A DNA stretch of 64,000 nucleotides from Cryptomeria japonica (GCF_030272615.1 NC_081414.1:235244733-235308732); one strand, 5' to 3'; counted from the stretch's first letter, positions 23,091-34,693 are shown. A program made the numbers and translations. The notes: generated from the sequence alone by a model not told the origin.

Positions 23091-23332
23091 GAATTTTTTT
23101 ATAAAAACACTTTTTTTTGTTGTTACATAATTCAATTACAAAATGTATCAAATGAGTGTAAAAACCATGAGGAAGTGTTTTCTATTAAATTTAATTGTTC
23201 AATACATATGGATTACAAAATGGCATCATCATACGAAGTCGAATAGTGGAATTGGATACAATAGCTAGCTACTAACTAATAACTATTATGAATTTATGAT
23301 GATTGTATTTGAAAATCATTATCATAAATTTC

Positions 23333-25692
23333 TTATCTAGGCAACTTAGACATTACTAGTTTTTGCATCTGCCTCTTCCTCACCCTAAAGAAATAATGGG
23401 AAGTAGAGGGTATAGTCCTTGCACTCGAATCTGGCTTCCTCCTTGGTGTAGAAGATTGTGCCTGTGGCTCCACCATGCTTGTAGGTGGCTCCTCCTCCAC
23501 CATTTTAGTGCCATCTAATCCAATCTCGCCCGCTTTAGCTGTAGCCACATCCTGCCTAGCTTGCCCATGAAATCAACAATCTCATCCTCTGTAAATAAGG
23601 GGTTGTCATCATCCTGCCCAATCCAATCACTGTAGGGATCAATGTCATCCAAATCAATGAGTTCGTTAGGCTGGTCTTGCACCTTTCTTTTGTGAAGCTA
23701 AAGGTTATATTGCACAAAAACAAGATCATTGAGGCATTTTTGAGTCAACTTATTATGCTTGTTGTGTGAATGGCATCAGACAAACTCCAGTTGTGCTCAC
23801 AGCCAGAAGCACTACAAGGTTGAGACAAAATTAGGAGGGCCAGCTTTTGCAAATTTGGGGTATTTCTACCAAAATCTTCCCACCAAGAACTTGCAAATAA
23901 GATATTCAAATTTTTGTAAATAAACAATATTCTATCAATAATTGTAATTCATAACTTGCAAAATAAGGCTTCACTTTTTCTTATTTGGTCTTTGGATCTC
24001 TCTTCCTCGTATACGAGATGGAAGAAAACCAATTTCCCCCTAGCTGCCTTATAATTTTGTAACTCTAAAAGGTGAGGTCTCTTGTTGCACTTATAGGTGT
24101 CATCCTCTCAATACATGTGAATAGGACCGCCATAACCTCCCCATTAGCATCGGTGAAGCTACCAAAGAAGTAGAACTTGGGGTTGAGAAAGTACCCCGCT
24201 ACATGAATGGGTTGGTGGAGTTAATTGTTCAACCTCCGATCAATGATGTCCCAAATAGGGGCTAATCTATTTGTATCCCCCTTGTAATAGTGCTGGATAG
24301 CCTCTTTAGCCCTATCCATTGCCTCATAACTATATCCCATCACATTTTTCTCACCACGCACCAAGTACAAGACCCTCATCAACGACTCAGTCACCTATCA
24401 AGTACAAAGTAGAAAGATATTTAATTTACAACTTAAATGAAACAAAATACTTTTGAAGTTTAAAATTAAAAATAAAGAATACAATTTGAAATTAAATTAA
24501 GTTGAAGTTACCTCGACAATCTCTAATGCTCTAGTTGCAAATTTAACATCAAAAATTATTTTGACAATCTTTTCTCCATCAGCCATCTTTGAGTAAGTTG
24601 AGTCTACCCATGGTTGACTCACAAACATCTGCTTAAAGGGAGTCAATAAACTAGTAATTCTTTTCAATGTTAGGAAATTTGTTGCAAACCTTGTAACTCC
24701 TAATCGCACAAGCTCTTTGCCCTTGGTGTGTTCTCTCATCAATTGAAGAACCCATGGGTGATTATATATAGGTTATAGTTATAGTTATATCTCTTGCTTC
24801 TTCTACAATTGGTTTCACCCAATCAATTTTGCCTATGTCTTCCAAAAGAAGGTCAAGGCAATGAGCTGCACAAGGGGTCCAAAAAAGTGTTGGATGCCTC
24901 TCTTGAAGCAACCTTCTAGCTGCCACATATGTCACTGCATTGTCAATAACAACTTGGACAACATTGTCTTTGACGACCTTTAAAACAATCTCCTCCAACA
25001 TCAAGCTCAATTTTTTTGCATTCTTTATTATGTTGGAGGCATCAATTGACTTAAAGAAAACCATAACACCATTTGAAACTTGTATAAAATTGATATGGAC
25101 TCCCAATATGGACTCCTTGCGACATTGAAGGGAAGGTTGTTATATTACCAAAATTTTGCACAAGCCTTCTCTGCTTGCTTGTGCACTTCTCGATTCCACC
25201 CAATAGCTTCCAATTAAGGCTGTGATCATGGCTGATTTCTAGTCACAAAAAAAATTGGATTTGATTGAGGTGGAGGAAGATTGGCCATGTATATGTGGAC
25301 CGCGACTAGAGCCAACAATGTGTTGCACATCCACCTCATCTCCTGTTGACAAATTAGGAGCAATGGCCTCTTGTATTGTTGCTTGTTGCCTTGACCTCTC
25401 CAATTTTTTTTCATCTAGTGTTGCAAGGAGTGCTATCATTGCTCATTTGACCTCTTTAGGAGCTTTTGGACATGGTTTGGCATCACGGCATGGAATGCTT
25501 GCAAGATGGTACTTGAGGCGATTGATGCCTCCACTGTTTCTTCATGCACCAGGTACAAATAATAGTCACTAGTACTGGTCCCATTATGCCATATTTCCAA
25601 GTGGGGTCATGGCTACCGGGAGGTTTCTTTCCAACAGGTTGACTTGCACTTGCACTTGTTGAGTTTGAAGTAGATGTAGATCTGGATGCCAT
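23333..25692 (-). pseudogene. hAT-family transposase (decayed)
   Basis: A minus-strand relic of a plant hAT transposase in several frames. The N-terminal part (25692-25226) has DPTWKYGIM, as in BED zinc-finger starts, with the later Cys/His pattern degraded. The DUF659-like catalytic part (25106-24762) has VVQVVIDNAVTYVAARRLL and FWTPCAAHCLDLLLEDIGKI. The segment 24742-24497 continues with VRLGVTRFATNFLTLKRITS. The C-terminal hAT dimerisation domain (23927-23745) has WWEDFGRNTPNLQKLALLIL and GCEHNWS. Frameshifts and stops separate all pieces. A short serine/threonine-rich tail ends at 23333. Confidence 0.8.
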
Positions 25693-25831
25693 TATGATTT
25701 TAAGTCAACTTATAACATTGGGAACAAAAAGAATTATTTATCTTCATTATAGTTGAAAAAAGAATTAATTTGCCATTACAGTTGAAAAAAGAAAAAATTA
25801 AGAAGAATTAAAACTCTTTATGTTTAAAATT

Positions 25832-25839
25832 GTATTTAA
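25832..25839. repeat. Left 8-bp target duplication
   Basis: GTATTTAA lies directly outside the terminal repeat. The right copy at 28675 is GTATTTTA (one difference). An 8-bp duplication is the hAT hallmark. Confidence 0.7.
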
Positions 25840-27796
25840 CTATGTTCCACGGAGTTTTGGGGTTAGGGATGGCAGGGGACACTGGGACGTGTTTCTGGTA
25901 CAAGGGTACTTTTGGGTCATTTTTGGGGGGACGGTAGGGGACGATTGTTAAAAAAAATAGGGTTTTTTTTACAAATATAGAGAAATTTCAAATATGCACA
26001 TCATAACAATGGTAAAGCGTTCATCATAGACATTAATACATTGCATTAGACTTGAATTGAGATTTCACAAGAGAATTGACAAACATTTTACCAAAATTCA
26101 AATGCTTTCATCAATCATTGCCAACAAACATATGTCATAAACATCCATAATAGACATGAAATGATAAAATATTAAATACTAAACATCCATAACTATGAAA
26201 TGACATAAACTGTAAATAGAAAAGTTAAAACATAGAAGTCCATAATCAGCTGTCTATTATAATGTCAAGATAAAATATGAGAATATATGGCTGTCCATAA
26301 TCAGCACATGGTAGGTCTAAGACTAGGAGTATAAATCAAGATCAGAGCTAGAGTCTCTGTCTGAGTCACTATCAATATGAGGGGCTGCCTCCTCAACCAA
26401 TGCAACCCCAAGCAATCCTGGGGCTGCTCTTTTCTTATTTTGCAAATGTCAAAACGAGTGTCTTTTTCTTCCTTTTGTTTGTTTTATGCATTAGATTAGG
26501 GTTTGTTATATTTTAATGTTTATTTTGGGTCTTGGTGGGGCTAGCCGAATCTCTATTGTAAATAAAAAATGTGTTTTTTATTTTATTGTGGACACTAAAA
26601 AATTTTGGGCCGCAGGGGACGGCCATCTAAAGTCCCCACTTTGAAATAGAATTTAATAATAAATAATAATAATAAAATTTAAATATTAAAAATTAAATTA
26701 AAATATAAAATAATATAATTAAATATAATTAATTAAAATTTTATTAAGTTAATGAATGGTCAAAAGACATGGAAGGAATAGTTGTGACTCCCTCAACAAT
26801 AAGATATAAAAGGGAGAAGAGAACCTTATTTGAGAGGGGGAAAAAGATGGAAAATCAGAAGTACAGATTTGATTGTGAAAGGTTGTGTCCCTTTCAAAGG
26901 GCAGAAATAATGAAGAGTTGCACTCTTTCAAAAGGTGCTAATGGTGAAAGGGTGTGTCTCTTGCCAAAAGGCATGCATGATGAAGAGGTGTGACATCTCC
27001 CTCACATTGAGAGATACAAAGGAAAGGAATCAAAGCATCCAACAACATCACCATAGATTAGATCAGATCAGAACTGTTATTAAGTTACAGGCAGTAGCAT
27101 CTTTGTTCTTGGTGTCATACTTAATTTCATATATAAAAGATAGATGAAGACCATTCAGACTGCCAGCAAGATAGGAAGAAAAGAAGAGAAAATCGGGGGT
27201 CTGCTAGAAAGGAAAGGAAAAAGAAAGGAATCTTCAAGGCTGCCAACAGGGACAAGGAAAAAGAGCCAGCAGTACCAGGTATGTATAAGTCTGACTTCTG
27301 ATTTAATATTAGAATATAAGCAGTCAGCAATTTATATATGTTAAAATCTTATTTGTATTTCATTAATTATAACTGTTGTGTGCAATCTCAATCAAATGGG
27401 TGGTATTTATATGATATTAAGTTGAAAAGAAAACAATATATAATTATTCAAACAGTAGTGAAACTGTTAAACATAATGCATATAGGCATACATCTGTTAA
27501 TGAATCCAGAAGAAATAAGGCAATCAAATTCAGTTTGTAATAAATTGCTTTAATACTGTGCAATGCTAATAATATAAGATGCAGCAATGACAATTAATGA
27601 ATAATTCTGATTTAAAGTAATACTAACACAAAGAACTGTTAACATCTGATATAAGACACTAAGGCAAAATGATATAATGGAATTATAATAACTATGTCAA
27701 ATACAATTGATTATTATAATTAGTTGAATTGAATAACAAATATGATTTCTGGGAATATCATAATTGGTTCATTGCATATGAGGGACCCTCTCTTAG

Positions 27797-28008
27797 GTAC
27801 CCCACTCCATAGTGGATGCCTAACCCTTGTCACATGGAGCCAAGAGGGATGAAACATCTGCCCTTGGGCTTAAGAGAGGAGGTGGTTGTGATGAGGGGGA
27901 AAGGTGATAGGACACCTCGCTGGGTACGCCACTCCATGATGGATGCTTAACACCTGCCATATGGAGCCAAGGGGGATATGGTATCTGCTCTTGGGCCTAG
28001 GAGGGAGG
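27797..28008. repeat. Diverged direct duplication, offset ~125 bp
   Basis: Block 27797-27883 (contains CCACTCCATAGTGGATGCC and CATGGAGCCAAG) recurs diverged at 27922-28008. It lies inside the non-autonomous hAT-like element. Confidence 0.7.
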
Positions 28009-28113
28009 ATTCCTTGGACACCCTATCCAACTAGCTTACCCTAGTGTAATAAGGAACTGGATAATTAAGAGAAGCAACTAACCCACAATCTTATTTTATC
28101 TAACAAACCTGAC

Positions 28114-28255
28114 TGTATCTAACAAATATAACAATCTGATTTTATCTAATAAATCTGATACTAAGGGTAATTAATACATCCATCTGATACTGTATCTAAC
28201 AAATATAACAATCTGATTTTATCTAATAAATCTGATACTAAGGGTAATTAATACA
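28114..28255. repeat. 77-bp tandem duplication
   Basis: Copies start at 28114 and 28191 with TGTATCTAACAAATATAAC and run to AATTAATACAT. They are nearly identical, so the duplication is fairly recent. Confidence 0.9.
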
Positions 28256-28674
28256 TTAAAATTTATATCACTCAATCTACTTACATTGATATATGTTTCA
28301 GCTTTATAAGTATTACTTCATATATGTTCTCTAATTTTGTGTTGCAGGAAAACAATATACAAAGGTACTCCCATAAACTTAATTGCCTATTATAGATTTG
28401 GGTGAATTTAGGTTAATTTGAAGTATAACTAATTAGGGGACATTACAGGCCAGCTGTCCCCGGGATGGTCGGGGGACGCCTAGGTGTCCCTTGGCTGTCC
28501 TGGGGACATTTGGCCATCCCCTATGGCCCACAAACTGTCTTGGAAATGTCCCCTAAAATTTTGCAAAAAAAGGGATGCTTAGGAAACGGCAAATTCTTGT
28601 TTCTACACCCCTGTTTCGTTCCCGGTGCAGGTATGAGGGAAAAAAGCTAAGGGACGCGTCCCCGTGGAACATAG

Positions 28675-28682
28675 GTATTTTA
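28675..28682. repeat. Right 8-bp target duplication
   Basis: GTATTTTA, paired with GTATTTAA at 25832. Confidence 0.7.
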
Positions 28683-29225
28683 AAACTATATTAAAAATTA
28701 TATTGAAAATCTAGTAATTAAAAATTTAAAAATTAAAACTATATTAAAAACTAATAATTAATAAAGTTTAAAACCAAAAATTAAAAACTTAAAAATAAAA
28801 GTATATTTAAAAACTATATTTAATTTAGTTTTTATATATAGTTTATTAAAAGATTTGAGAGATTTTTAATATAGTTTTTAAACATAGTTTTTTAATATAA
28901 TTTTTAATAGAGTTTTTAAATATGGTTTTTAAATATGGTTTTTTAATATAGTTTTTTAATATAGTTTTTAAAAACTATATTAAACATTATATTAAAAATC
29001 CATATTTAGAACTATATTTTTTTTGATCGGTAATAAGTTTTATTTTATTTATATTATAGAAATATACATTACATTTTTAGAAAGTTTCTAACTTCTAACC
29101 ATCCAGAATCTAAGAACTATATTAAAATCTATATTAAAACTATATTTTAAAAACTATATTAAAAAATTATACTAAAAATCTATATTAGAAAACTATTTTA
29201 AAAATCTATATTAAAAAACTGTTTT
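28683..29225. repeat. AT-rich block of AACTATATT repeats in both orientations
   Basis: Many copies of AAACTATATTAAAA appear in the outer parts and of TTTTAATATAGTTTTT near 28850-28970, giving strong foldback potential. There is no coding. A 95-bp LINE tail has inserted within it. Confidence 0.7.
29019..29113 (-). mobile_element. Severely 5'-truncated LINE tail (95 bp)
   Basis: The minus strand ends CTTATTACCGATCAAAAAAA, a LINE-type 3' end. The 11-bp AGAACTATATT occurs exactly on both sides (29008-29018 and 29114-29124) as a target duplication. Confidence 0.65.
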
Positions 29226-29815
29226 TATGCGATCTAGAGAAAGGAAAAAACACATTAAAAAAATGCCCTAAACAAAAACGAAGAGGCAAATACTGGTGCT
29301 AGCAAAGTGCAAAAGGAAAAGAGAAATTTTTTTGGACTTACCTTGGGCTTGAATCGTTGCTCTTGAATCGCCAAAAAATGATGCTCTTGAAATGCCAAAA
29401 ATTGACAATGAAGATGGGTAGAGTTAGGCTAGGGCTTTAATGTCGAAAAATGCCTCCAAAACGTGTTAAATTCGTGTTGAAAATTGTGTCCAACTAGTGT
29501 TTTTCTTGCATACGAGCCTTTGCATGAATTTTTGGTGAGTTGTTGCGAGTTTTTGGTGAGTACTAGGTAATTTGTCCGCGAGTTGTCTTCATGCACTTTG
29601 GCGCGAGTTAACTCGCGAGTCACTTGCTAGGGTTTTCGAGCTACTATTTTTCACAGACTCGGTGACTATTCATTGAGTCTATGAACTATGGGTAATTAGA
29701 TTTTTCACTTAGAAGTTTTCTTTGACTTGCCCAATGGAAAGTGACAAAACGTGCCAACAATTGGAGAGATCGCTATGGATTAACGATCTTCCTTTGTGTT
29801 TGAGAGGGGCAGCTC
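29226..29815. other. No gene seen; CGAGT-rich segment
   Basis: Contains clustered GCGAGTT, GGTGAGT and ACTCGCGAGT motifs at about 29535-29640. These may be subterminal repeats of the neighbouring hAT element (see 23018-23090). No open frame is convincing. Confidence 0.35.
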
Positions 29816-30285
29816 CCTTGTATGATTGATAATTTTGGGTTTTTAGATACTTTTTAACAAAAAGTACTTAAGGAAAAGAAAGACACTAACTTAACAAAGA
29901 AATTTAAAGAAAGTTTTAAGCTTCAATAATCCGAATCAAGTTACCAAGAAACCGATATGTTTTCAGTAAATAATTTTAAGAATATTACTAATCGCTTCCA
30001 CAAATAATACTCGAGATAACAAAGATCACCATTAACAAGATATATGACAAATTAACAATGACATTTAGAGAACAAATTGAATCCACATCCAAAATTGCTT
30101 TCCATTTCTTTGCTAAACATTACTATTCAAAATCCCTTGTACAAAGTTTTTGTGAAAAGTGAGAACCCTTTTACAATGACAAAAGCTCTATTTATAAGCC
30201 TTGAGATTCATAACTATTTTGTAACTACCTAGATAACTACCTTGATATTTGCCTTCTTGCAAAATTCTAGGAAAATAAAACAAAC
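29816..30285 (-). repeat. LTR-like sequence with TATA box, interrupted by LARD-A
   Basis: The minus strand has GGCTTATAAATAGAGC at about 30186-30201, a promoter-like TATA element followed by an untranslated-leader-like region, as in plant LTRs. It seems to continue on the other side of LARD-A (33546 to about 33645). Borders and target duplication could not be fixed. Confidence 0.35.
30281..30285. repeat. Left target duplication of LARD-A (CAAAC)
   Basis: CAAAC here and at 33541-33545 flank the element. Confidence 0.75.
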
Positions 30286-30472
30286 TAATACAGATGCAAA
30301 AGCATATGGATTTCAAAGAATTGATGTTGTTCGATTAATCAAGGAGACAAAGCTCCTTTAAATAGAGTTACAAAGACGATGTTTCTAAAAGAAACAATCG
30401 TTAACTAGAGGTGAAATTAGAAACAACTTAAATGACCATTAATAACACAAAGAGAAAGATATTATTCTAATA
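30286..30472 (-). repeat. LARD-A 3' LTR
   Basis: 187 bp, in the 3' position on the minus strand because the purine tract is adjacent. Confidence 0.85.
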
Positions 30473-30481
30473 CTCTCCCTT
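30473..30481 (-). other. LARD-A polypurine tract
   Basis: The minus strand reads AAGGGAGAG directly before the 3' LTR. This is the expected primer for plus-strand DNA synthesis. Confidence 0.7.
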
Positions 30482-30677
30482 AATGGTCATCGTTCTAATT
30501 ACCAAGAGAAATAACAGAGAAGGTTGCCCCCTTCTTCTCAGAGCACACTGCAACAGAAGACAAGAGCCTGCCACTGACTCTGCCACTTTAGATGAGTCTG
30601 CCACCAACCCTCCCAGAAACTGCAGAACTTTTGGAGATGTCCCTACTAGTTAGAGATCATCAACCTGCAAAATAGAT

Positions 30678-32156
30678 TGTTAGAACATAACAAACATATA
30701 TATATACATATATAAGTAATCCGAATTGCAATCTAACTTCAATGTTCAATTAACATAATCATAATTCTCATCTTAAAAAAAGGATACAATGCCATACGTG
30801 AGTATGTCCTTAGGCGGCCGTGAGGCTCACCTTCTTGGAACCCCTTGGTCCCAAGCCCTCTAGGAAATCGAAGATGAATTCGAATCCTGTTTCTCTTACA
30901 CCCAAGCCCTCCAAGGAAGACCCTTGCCTTTCCTTGCCTTGGGTGATGCCTTCATCATCCAAGTCCACAGAGGGGATCGGTCCGACCTTTGAGTCCTGTC
31001 TTGGGTATAACCTCTTACACCCAAGCCAGCCAAGGAAGACCCTTGCCTTTCCTTGGCTTGGGTGATGCCTCCATCATCCACGTCCTCAAAGGGGATTGAC
31101 CCGATCCTTCTCTTCTTGGTTGAGTTTCAGTCAACCAAGTCATATAACATTTTCAGTTCATAAACTTTCCTTTGCGTTACATGAATTCTTAATGTATTCT
31201 TTAAATTAACATATACATATATCAATATGATTAACCATCCTTTACATATGCAATATATTTCCTAAAATACCTTGTATTCATAATCCTTTAATATGCAAAC
31301 TTATGTCACAACATTTACAAGATTATATCTTATCCCTATTTTTATGACTAGTGAATACTATACGTTAAGATGTGTATTAATATTTACTAGACCACCATTA
31401 ACATTACCTATCAATGGACTTTACCCATTACCCAATGTTCATTAACTAATATTAACAAGTATTAATGAGCTTTTACCCTTAATGCTACCTATTAATATTA
31501 GTAATACGAACCTATCATATATTATACCTATTATTTAATAGGGAGGGATTCTTACCTTGCAACCTGATTACCTTCTTTCTTTTCCCTCGTAGTTTGCTTT
31601 CTTTTCTCCTTTTTCCTTTAAGCTTGATCGTTGCCTCTCTTTATAACCCGTGAGGGGTTGTGCCCCTCCACAGGCCCCTTCCGCATGAAGGGGTGCGGAG
31701 GTAACCCAGCCCGTTTGGGACTGCCTTATTTCCCCTTTATTAAGTTATTAAATATTAATATATAAATTACAATTTATTTCTTTTTATATATTAAATGTTA
31801 ATTACATTTCATACAATATTTTATTTCTTTTAATATATTAAATGTTAAATACATTTCATACAATATTTTATTTCTTTTTAATATACTAAATATTAATTAC
31901 ATTTCTTTTTAAATATATAGAAATATTATGTATAATTTCCTTTTTAAATATATCTATTTCTTTTAAATATATTCGATAATATATAAAAATATATTTAAAT
32001 ACCTTTCCATTGAAATATTAATTATTTAAATATCATTCCCTTTATTAAATAAATTAAATATATTTCCTTTAGATTATTTATTTTAATTTATTCCTTTACA
32101 ATATCCTTAACCCGGCAAGTGATTTTACATTTCGCGATACCGTAGGGGTTATCACA
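30678..32156 (-). repeat. Possible LTR-like block nested in LARD-A
   Basis: The minus strand would start TGTGATAACCCCTACGG and end ATGTTCTAACA, with a TATAAA at 31640-31645 and GC-rich sequence just upstream of it. Ends follow TG..CA, but the flanking pentamers do not match, so this may simply be internal LARD-A sequence. Confidence 0.25.
30894..31101. repeat. 119-bp tandem duplication
   Basis: TCTTACACCCAAGCC blocks start at 30894 and 31013. Both contain GGAAGACCCTTGCCTTTCC. They lie inside LARD-A. Confidence 0.9.
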
Positions 32157-33340
32157 AAACAACACCAACCGTCCAACCTGATGTTGGAGAACTGTCCCTC
32201 CCTGTAACCAGAGACACACCAAGAACAACTGTCACGATTTTGAGGAAAAAATCGGCAAACCCTCCAAACTATTGCAGATGAGCAAGATGCTCGAAAATAG
32301 ACTGCAAATAAGAGACTAGTGCCGATGTTCGCACAACTCCAGGTGCGACGAAAAACTGACTGCAACAAAGTATAATTTTTGAGGAAAAAATCATAAATCC
32401 TCATGATTTTTTTTTTACAGGGACAAAAAATATTTAAAAACCCACAGATAATTTTTTTGGACAAAATTATTAAAACCCACAGATTTTTTCAAGGGAAAAA
32501 ATATTAAAACCCATCAGAATTTTTTTTTTAGGTAAAAAAATATTAAAAACTGAAACAAACATCGATGCCCATAAGCCATCTTCACGCTTTTCGAGGCACG
32601 AAAAACGAGGTATTGAGAAGATGCTAAGTGCACAAAACTTGACTGCCTTCCAACATCAAGTTGGTCAATGATGCCAAAGTTGGTCAATGATGCCATCTTG
32701 CACGTTTTCCAATGCATGAAAAACGAAAAAACTGAGAAGAGGTGTTGGCACGGAATTCAAAAAATTCGAATCCCAATGTAGAAACAAAGGTAGATGCAAG
32801 TACAGGTACAAATTTCAAAAAATGAAGTACGACGGGCACGCATTTCAAGAAAAAAAATTCCGGCTGACTTAGAAAAATCCAAAGACAACCTAGAAATCCT
32901 TGCGAAAAACCCAGAAAGAATCTGCTGTCAGAATTTGGATCCGCTGGCTCGAAAATCGGGGCACGAAAATTGAGGCACCCACAAAATTTTGACGACGACC
33001 CAGTTGAGATCTCGAAAAACCCACCACGAATCTGTGCTCAGAAATTTTTTTCGACTGAATCTGAAGGGTCAAAACCCTGGCCGAAAATGCAGATTTCCGT
33101 CCAAAAATGGCAGAAAAAAATCTGCAGGCGGGGAAAAAACGCGTCGTGTGGTTGCGTGAAATGTAGGAGAGACGGGTCGCGGGAGAGGGCAGAAAATAGC
33201 CAGAAAACCCTAGTAGCTGCAGCCAAAACGAATTGCCAAAGTAGCAATTTCGAATAAACAAAGAAATTTTTCAAAAAAAAAAAAATTGTTAAAAATTCAT
33301 GACGAATTTTTAATTGAAAAATTATTTCGAAAATAACCAA

Positions 33341-33353
33341 GGCTTTGATACCA
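33341..33353 (-). promoter_or_regulatory. LARD-A primer-binding site
   Basis: The minus strand reads TGGTATCAAAGCC immediately after the 5' LTR, a close variant of the initiator Met tRNA complement. Confidence 0.75.
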
Positions 33354-33540
33354 TAATACAGATGCAAAAGCATATGGATTTCAAAGAATCGATGTTGTTC
33401 AATTAATCAAGGAGACAAAGCTCCTTTAAATAGAGTTACAAAGACGATGTTTCTAAAAGAAACAATCGTTAACTAGAGGTGAAATTAGAAACAACTTAAA
33501 TGACCATTAATAACACAAAGAGAAAGATATTATTCTAATA
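33354..33540 (-). repeat. LARD-A 5' LTR
   Basis: 187 bp, adjacent to the primer-binding site. It differs from the other LTR at about two positions, which indicates a fairly recent insertion. Confidence 0.85.
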
Positions 33541-33545
33541 CAAAC
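33541..33545. repeat. Right target duplication of LARD-A (CAAAC)
   Basis: Matches 30281-30285. Confidence 0.75.
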
Positions 33546-33719
33546 TATATTTTTGTTAGGATTCACTTGACTTTTTCAGAATCAAAGTCCGTTCTCTAGC
33601 CTTATTAACAAAAAGGTGACATGCCACATTACATAAAATCCAACTTAAAACACGAGAAAGTAGTTGATTGCCTTGACTATTGAATTATTTCTTTTCCTTT
33701 CCTGTTATTCATTCCAGTT

Positions 33720-33965
33720 TTCCTTGAAGTCCCTAGCGGAATCTGATCCTAATGAAGAGGAGACTTTGGCTTACATGCCCTGAATAACGTGACGATTGGG
33801 TCTACAAATTTTTTCTTGGGAATAACAACATTGGTGATTTTTAGTCTCCACATAGCTCGACTCTTCTAGATGCCATCCAAGTCATGACAAAAATCAGGGA
33901 GATGACCGCTATATGTATTTAGAGCCATTGAGATGCCACTCAACTTCTTCATTGCCCCAGTACTG
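33720..33965 (-). pseudogene. 3' end of the unrecognised minus-strand coding relic
   Basis: On the minus strand this continues the frame that enters Gypsy-1 at 41525: MKKLSGISMALN, then across a stop KITNVVIPKKKFVDPIVTLF and a basic tail. It is separated from the rest of the relic only by Gypsy-1 and the tandem duplication next to it. Family unknown. Confidence 0.4.
33961..33965. repeat. Left target duplication of Gypsy-1 (TACTG)
   Basis: TACTG is repeated at 41520-41524. The undisrupted second copy of the host duplication has a single TACTG at this point, which confirms it. Confidence 0.95.
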
Positions 33966-34262
33966 TGTAATGTCCCCTTTTTAGCGCAACATGATATGGG
34001 GTGTCGTTAGCCTATTCTGACACGATCTCGAAGGCTAACAAGGACATTGGTGGGATCCTGAGGTATTTTGGCCTAGGTGTTTTCAGTTTCAGGCCAATCG
34101 GTGCTGCTTTGACAAGGTTTCTAGACACTTACTATTTATAGTAAGTTAGTCTCCAAGCAGTGACTTGGAATTTTTAGTGTTTCCCTGGTTGGCATAATTA
34201 TCAGTAGAAAATATTTGAAGGCGACAATGATTTAAAGGGATTATCAACAAGGTTTTAATATT

Positions 34263-34308
34263 TAACGATAAAGTGTAAAGTTAAATTAAATATTTAACTT
34301 TATCGTTA
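34263..34308. other. Hairpin in Gypsy-1 5' LTR
   Basis: TAACGATAAAGT pairs perfectly with ACTTTATCGTTA. An alternative inner stem AAAGTTAAAT/ATTTAACTTT overlaps it. The same structure is at 40539-40584 in the 3' LTR. Confidence 0.75.
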
Positions 34309-34448
34309 TATTATAAGGTTGGGAATATAAAGTAATGTTTAAAATATTAAAAGTTCCCTTTAATGTGTACATTGTGGGAAATAATATTTTATTCTAAAAT
34401 GTATAATCCCACATTGAGAAAATGAAGTGTTTGCATCCAGGAAGAAGA

Positions 34449-34454
34449 TATAAA
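34449..34454 (+). promoter_or_regulatory. TATA box of the Gypsy-1 LTR promoter
   Basis: GATATAAATGG precedes the presumed transcript start in the LTR. The 3' LTR copy is at 40725-40730. Confidence 0.6.
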
Positions 34455-34693
34455 TGGAGGTTGAGAGCTCTCTTTTGGGATATGCTGGGATGAATTAATG
34501 TTATGCTGTTGGATTTCGTAGAAATCTGATTATTGGGCTTGGAGGATGGAATCCCTCTTTGCTAGCATTCTCTTCGCTGTTGAAAGACACAGTCAGGAGG
34601 ATTAATGGTGTTTTCATTCAGGAAACACATTGGGCTTCATTTGGTGCTCTCGCATGATGTTTTACAGGAGTTTGAAAGTGCAGATTTGAAAAT

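Larger units (their letters stand above)
25840..28674. mobile_element. Non-autonomous hAT-like element (2.8 kb)
   Basis: The element begins CTATGTTCCACGG and ends with its perfect reverse complement CCGTGGAACATAG, with near-identical 8-bp direct repeats outside. Subterminal sequence on both sides is rich in GGGGAC/GTCCCC. No transposase frame lies between the repeats, so it would depend on a hAT enzyme supplied in trans. The centre holds a promoter-like TATAAAA at 26805, two local duplications and no recognisable coding. It lies about 140 bp upstream of the decayed transposase but outside it. Confidence 0.7.
30286..33540 (-). mobile_element. LARD-A: coding-free LTR retrotransposon with 187-bp LTRs
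   Basis: Direct repeats 30286-30472 and 33354-33540 are of equal length and differ at about two positions. On the minus strand a primer-binding site abuts the right copy and a purine tract abuts the left copy, and CAAAC is duplicated outside. The internal 2.9 kb has no gag or pol motif on either strand, so movement would need proteins from another element. LTR ends read TATTAG..GTATTA rather than TG..CA. Small open frames inside (for example 33261-32890) match nothing I know. Confidence 0.85.

Noticed and set aside
23018-29640. True terminal inverted repeats of the hAT relic
   Set aside because: Motifs are similar in inverted orientation, but no exact ends or 8-bp duplication could be placed.
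30678-32156. Complete solo LTR nested in LARD-A
   Set aside because: TG..CA-like ends and a TATA box exist, but the flanking pentamers (TAGAT and AAACA) do not match. Kept only as a low-confidence block.
32890-33261. 123-codon minus frame in LARD-A as a gag gene
   Set aside because: Phe/Arg/Ser-rich without a gag motif or zinc knuckle. It lies in the leader next to the primer site.
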